Assembly: GCA_964016885.1 (NCBI GenBank)
Contig: OZ024742.1
Location: 12,863,311 to 12,927,310 of the forward strand
Direction: 5' to 3'
From: Eledone cirrhosa
Lineage: Eukaryota; Mollusca; Cephalopoda; Octopoda; Eledonidae
DNA: 64,000 bases
The notes under the pieces were generated by a model. The model had not been told where the DNA came from, did not search any database, and saw only the letters and a program-made list of their open reading frames with translations. Below are positions 59,601-64,000 of the stretch, one piece after another. Numbering within the stretch: the stretch's first letter is position 1; the number at the start of each line of letters is the position of its first letter. The translations under genes and the position numbers were made by a program.

Positions 59601-62600
59601 GTGTGTGAATGGAAGTGTGGTTAGTGGGATGTATGTGTGTGTGTGAATGGAAGTGTGCTTAGTGGGATGTATGTATGTGTGTGTGTGTGAATGTAAGTGT
59701 GGTTAGTGGGATGTATGTGTGTGTGTGTGTGAATGGAAGTGTGCTTAGTGGGATGTATGTATGTGTGTGTGTGTGAATGTAAGTGTGGTTAGTGGGATGT
59801 ATGTGTGTGTGTGTGTGTGAATGTAAGTGTGCTTAGTGGGATGTATGTATGTGTGTGTGTGAATGGAAGTGTGCTTAGTGGGATGTATGTATGTGTGTGT
59901 GTGTGAATGGAAGTGTGCTTAGTGGGATGTATGTATGTGTGTGTGTGTGAATGTAAGTGTGCTTAGTGGGATGTATGTATGTGTGTGTGTGTGTGAATGT
60001 AAGTGTGCTTAGTGGGATGTATGTATGTGTGTGTGTGAATGGAAGTGTGCTTAGTGGGATGTATGTGTGTGTGTGTGTGTGAATGGAAGTGTGCTTAGTG
60101 GGATGTATGTATGTGTGTGTGTATGTGAATGGAAGTGTGCTTAGTGGGATGTATGTATGTGTGTGTGTGTGAATGGAAGTGTGCTTAGTGGGATGTATGT
60201 ATGTGTGTGTGTGTGAATGTAAGTGTGCTTAGTGGGATGTATGTATATGTGTGTGTGTGAATGTAAGTGTGGTTAGTGGGATGTATGTATGTGTGTGTGA
60301 ATGTAAGTGTGCTTAGTGGGATGTATGTATGTGTGTGAATGTAAGTGTGCTTAGTGGGATGTATGTATGTGTGTGTGTGTGAATGTAAGTGTGCTAATTG
60401 GGATGTATGTGTGTGTGTGTGTGTGTGAATGGAAGTGTGCTTAGTGGGATGTATGTATGTGTGTGTGAATGGAAGTGTGCTTAGTGGGATGTATGTATGT
60501 GTGTGTGTGTGAATGGAAGTGTGCTTAGTGGGATGTATGTATGTATGTGTGTGTGTGAATGGAAGTGTGCTTAGTGAGATGTATGTATGTGTGTGTGAAT
60601 GGAAGTGTGCTTAGTGGGATGTATGTATGTATGTGTGTGAATGGAAGTGTGCTTAGTGGGATGTATGTGTGTGTGTGAATGGAAGTGTGCTTAGTGGGAT
60701 GTATGTATGTGTGTGTGTGTGAATGTAAGTGTGCTTAGTGGGATGTATGTATGTGTGTGTGTGTGAATGTAAGTGTGCTTAGTGGGATGTATGTGTGTGT
60801 GTGTGTGTGAATGGAAGTGTGCTTAGTGGGATGTATGTATGTGTGTGTGTGTGAATGTAAGTGTGCTTAGTGGGATGTATGTGTGTGTGTGAATGGAAGT
60901 GTGCTTAGTGGGATGTATGTATGTGTGTGTGTGTGAATGTAAGTGTGCTTAGTGGGATGTATGTGTGTGTTTTTGTGTGAATGTAAGTGTGCTTAGTGGG
61001 ATGTATGTGTGTGTGTGTGTGTGTGTGAATGGAAGTGTGCTTAGTGGGATGTATGTGTGTGTGTGTGTTTGAATGGAAGTGTGCTTAGTGGGATGTATGT
61101 ATGTGTGTGTGAATGGAAGTGTGCTTAGTGGGATGTATGTATGTGTGTGTGTGAATGTAAGTGTGCTTAGTGGGATGTATGTATGTGTGTGTGTGTGAAT
61201 GTAAGTGTGCTTAGTGGGATGTATGTGTGTGTGTGTGTGTGAATGTAAGTGTGCTTAGTGGGATGTATGTATGTGTGTGGGTGTGAATGGAAGTGTGCTT
61301 AGTGGGATGTATGTGTGTGTGTGTGTGAATGGAAGTGTGGTTAGTGGGATGTATGTGTGTGTGTGTGTGTGAATGGAAGTGTGCTTAGTGGGATGTATGT
61401 ATGTGTGTGTGTGTGAATGGAAGTGTGGTTAGTGGGATGTATGTGTGTGTGTGTGTGTGAATGGAAGTGTGCTTAGTGGGATGTATGTATGTGTGTGTGT
61501 GTGAATGGAAGTGTGCTTAGTGGGATGTATGTATGTGTGTGTGAATGTAAGTGTGGTTAGTGGGATGTATGTGTGTGTGTGTGTGTGTGTTAATGGAAGT
61601 GTGCTTAGTGGGATGTATGTATGTGTGTGTGTGTGAATGTAAGTGTGCTTAGTGGGATGTATGTGTGTGTGTGTGAATGGAAGTGTGCTTAGTGGGATGT
61701 ATGCATGTGTGTGTGTGTGAATGGAAGTGTGCTTAGTGGGATGTATGTATGTGTGTGTGTGAATGGAAGTGTGCTTAGTGGGATGTATGTATGTGTGTGT
61801 GTGTGAATGGAAGTGTGCTTAGTGGGATGTATGTATGTGTGTGTGTGTGAATGGAAGTGTGCTTAGTGGGATGTATGTGTGTGTGTGAATGGAAGTGTGC
61901 TTAGTGGGATGTATGTATGTGTGTGTGTGTGTGAATGTAAGTGTGGTTAGTAGGATGTATGTGTGTGTGTGTGTGTGTGAATGGAAGTGTGCTTAGTGGG
62001 ATGTATGTATGTGTGTGTGTGAATGGAAGTGTGCTTAGTGGGATGTATGTGTGTGTGTGTGTGTGAATGGAAGTGTGCTTAGTGGGATGTATGTATGTGT
62101 GTGTGTGTGTGAATGGAAGTGTGCTTAGTGGGATGTATGTATGTGTGTGTGTGTGTGAATGGAAGTGTGCTTAGTGGGATGTATATGTGTGTGTGTGTGT
62201 GAATGGAAGTGTGCTTAGTGGGATGTATGTATGTGTGTGTGTGAATGGAAGTGTGCTTAGTGGGATGTATGTATGTGTGTGTGTGTGCGAATGGAAGTGT
62301 GCTTAGTGGGATGTATGTATGTGTGTGTGTGTGAATGGAAGTGTGCTTAGTGGGATGTATGTATGTGTGTGTGTGTGAATGGAAGTGTGCTTAGTGGGAT
62401 GTATGTGTGTGTGTGAATGGAAGTGTGCTTAGTGGGATGTATGTATGTGTGTGTGTGTGAATGTAAGTGTGGTTAGTGGGATGTATGTATGTGTGTGTGT
62501 GTGAATGGAAGTGTGCTTAGTGGGATGTATGTGTGTGTGTGAATGGAAGTGTGCTTAGTGGGATGTATGTATGTGTGTGTGTGTGAATGTAAGTGTGCTT

Positions 62601-62680
62601 AGTGGGATGTATGTGTGTGTGTGAATGGAAGTGTGCTTAGTGGGATGTATGTGTGTGTGTGAATGGAAGTGTGTTTAGTG
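53655..62680. repeat. About 44-bp GT-rich satellite, some 200 copies
   Basis: Each unit joins a fixed core (gtgtgcttagtgggatgtat), a (gtat)(gt)n stretch of variable length, and gaatggaa or gaatgtaa. Unit length varies from about 28 to 52 bp, mainly through the (gt)n part. A block of about 1.5 kb is repeated in tandem (53.8-55.3 and 55.3-56.8 kb). A tgtggttag variant is common only between 59.3 and 62.5 kb. The core stays nearly invariant over 9 kb while the (gt)n part changes. Confidence 0.97.
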
Positions 62681-62713
62681 GGATGAACCACTGGGATGTT
62701 GGAATACAGGCTT

Positions 62714-63334
62714 TTAAATTAGCCATTCTGGTGCTCTTCTTTCCAATCGATTATTGATCCTAGTTTTTAATTGCTTGATCAAGAGGGTTTCCTTAATTCT
62801 CCGCGTGCCTAGACTGCGTTTGGTAGCTAAGATTGTGGTGTAACGCTGTTGTCCCGGTTTCCGCATTTGATGATGTGTTTGCGGAAGGAAGAGGAGTTGG
62901 TGTTAACATGCTCTTTGATACGGAGATGTAATGGTCGAATAGTGTTGCCTATGTAAAGTAGATTGTACTTGTTACATTCTAGCCTGTATACTACGTAGGT
63001 ACGTAGGCAATGATTAGTGTTGCAGATAGGGCAATTGGCTAGGGTGCATCTGTTATTGGGGCTTAGCCTTGTGGAGAGGCAACTTCACAGGGAAGGTCCA
63101 GAGTGAGCTTGTTTGATATTGAGGCCCTCTCTTCTGATGGCTTTATGTATGGCGTTGGTGGTTTCCTCCCTAAGATGTAGGATCTTGAAGAAGCAACTGT
63201 TGTTTGTGTTGGTCCGGTCTCTGGGTTTGGGATTTCGTCGTGGGATGGAGAAGGAAACTGGTAGCTGTTAATCTCTAGCACACTGTAGAATCGTCTGATA
63301 TGGGTGGCTCTATTAGCAGCATCGCTGCATCGGT

Positions 63335-63340
<6 letters not shown>
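62714..63340 (-). pseudogene. Penelope-like element relic: linker and GIY-YIG domain
   Basis: Read on the minus strand. An N-terminal linker frame (about 63340-63063) ends LTLDLPCEVASPQG; after a frame change a Cys-rich piece reads RCTLANCPICNTNHC, and then the nuclease core YVVYRLECNKYNLLYIGNT, IRPLHLRIKEH and FRKHIIKC (about 63010-62880). After another frame change the C-terminus ETLLIKQLKTRINN runs to a stop at 62714-62716. VVY, YIG, the Arg after it and the EH pair fit the GIY-YIG fold. No reverse transcriptase is left; upstream, an (AT)n tract starts at 63340. It belongs to a different PLE lineage from 28.7 kb, since residues outside the motifs differ strongly. Confidence 0.8.

Positions 63341-63374
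<34 letters not shown>
63340..63374. repeat. (AT)n microsatellite
   Basis: About 35 bp, at the upstream edge of the PLE relic. Confidence 0.95.
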
Positions 63375-63378
<4 letters not shown>

Positions 63379-63738
63379 CAATATCGGAGAAAGCTTTTTA
63401 GCGATACTCCGGCCAAATTCCAACTCACTCAACAAACATTAAATAAGAGATTATATTCCCAATTATGCGTTCGGGGTGCTAACTAAAAGTATTGCGTGGA
63501 AAATTGGCTGTATTATTTCATATGAGACATATCTAATATATCTCTTCCCAGACGGACGTCTCGTTTCATTATAGGATTCCTACAATTTGGGTGAAATTAT
63601 ACCAATTTATGTAGGAGCTTATATACCATCAATAGATATATATTCAAGTGGGCTCTTATAATTCATCAGTGGGTGCCCCAATAATACTAATATTGATAAT
63701 CTAACCAACATCAGTATTTATATATATATATATATATA
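63375..63738. other. Unassigned AT-rich DNA
   Basis: No element or gene recognised; ends in a short (TA)n at about 63719-63740. Confidence 0.45.
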
Positions 63739-63906
63739 TAATTAGAAAGTGAACAACACAAAATATAACTACTCCATTACCAAAGGTTTCTGACAGAGAT
63801 GTTGACAGCTCTGTCTGACGACCGATCCAGACGTATATTATTATTGTCTGGGAACCAGAAACCTTTGGTAATGGAGTAGTTATATTTTGTGTTGTTCACT
63901 TTCTAA
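63739..63906. mobile_element. Fold-back element, copy 4 (own arm sequence)
   Basis: Left arm attagaaagtgaacaacac, aaaatataactactccatta, ccaaaggtttctg; the right arm (63852-63906) is its near-perfect complement. The 45-bp centre holds two smaller hairpins, acagag/ctctgt (63807-63828) and ccagac/gtctgg (63837-63862), with ctgacga between them. Confidence 0.85.
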
Positions 63907-63911
63907 TTAAA

Positions 63912-64000
63912 TAGCTCTGTTCTATACATAGAGCACTCTTTTTTCCTTTTCTTCTCCTTCGGAATTACCTAACACACACACACACACACACACACATATA
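63912..64000. repeat. Second copy of the agctctgtt motif, then (CA)n
   Basis: agctctgttctatacatagag, actcttttttcct, cttcggaattacc corresponds to 36713-36775. The window ends in (ca)n. Confidence 0.65.

Noticed and set aside
63800..63860. Hammerhead in the centre of the fourth fold-back
   Set aside because: ctgacga is present, but the strong ccagac/gtctgg stem is not followed directly by gaaa, so the core cannot form.

Overview
Nature of the DNA. The window reads as intergenic, repeat-dominated animal DNA, most likely from a cephalopod and probably an octopus. The main argument is a SINE family seen more than a dozen times on both strands. It has a tRNA-like head (ttggcagtatcggtag), a B-box-like gagttcaaatcc, a body with gataaaataaagtacc and a tail tgctggccttgtgcc, which I associate with octopus tRNA-derived SINEs. 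I found no intact host protein-coding gene, no rRNA and no functional tRNA. The coding-like sequence that I can assign is decayed retroelement; two short stretches with coding-like composition stay unassigned (24215-24520 and 34560-34915).

Layout. 1-19570: one array of about 500 copies of a 38-bp satellite with nested higher-order duplications. 19571-22187: SINE-rich unique DNA and a mariner-like MITE. 22188-23496: an 18/19-bp minisatellite. 23497-25115: a GT-rich patch, a possible decayed coding relic and two SINEs with target duplications. 25116-25683: an (ACT)n tract. 25760-27940: a 28-bp minisatellite. 28424-28713: a decayed LINE C-terminus. 28735-31310: a Penelope-like element (PLE) with reverse transcriptase and GIY-YIG parts, bounded by identical 117-bp inverted repeats and carrying a hammerhead-like motif. 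31311-38170: SINEs, microsatellites, a 262-bp fold-back element, a second LINE C-terminal relic and MITEs. 38171-39643: a 21-bp minisatellite. 39757-39877: a second, related fold-back. 40436-41668: a G-rich 28-bp minisatellite. 41690-42121: a Helitron-like 3' end. 42122-45350: microsatellites and unassigned DNA. 45451-50523: a 58-bp satellite. 50852-51006: a third fold-back. 51603-52670: a nested SINE cluster. 53655-62680: a (GT)-rich array of about 44-bp units. 62690-63340: a second PLE GIY-YIG relic on the minus strand. 63739-63906: a fourth fold-back.

How the parts relate. About 40 kb of the 64 kb is in eight tandem arrays. Long open frames across them exist only because the repeat units lack stop codons; I do not call them genes. 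The dispersed elements (SINEs, PLEs, LINE ends, MITEs, fold-backs, a Helitron end) sit between the arrays. In two places a tandem array appears to grow from, or abut, a transposon tail: the 24-bp repeat inside a SINE at 37.4-37.6 kb, and the 44-bp array ending at the PLE relic at 62.7 kb. No multi-gene system is visible. The most interesting objects are the PLE with its inverted repeats and ribozyme-like motif, the pair of related fold-back hairpins, and the register-preserving higher-order structure of the satellites. All identifications are from reading the sequence; no alignment or database search was run.
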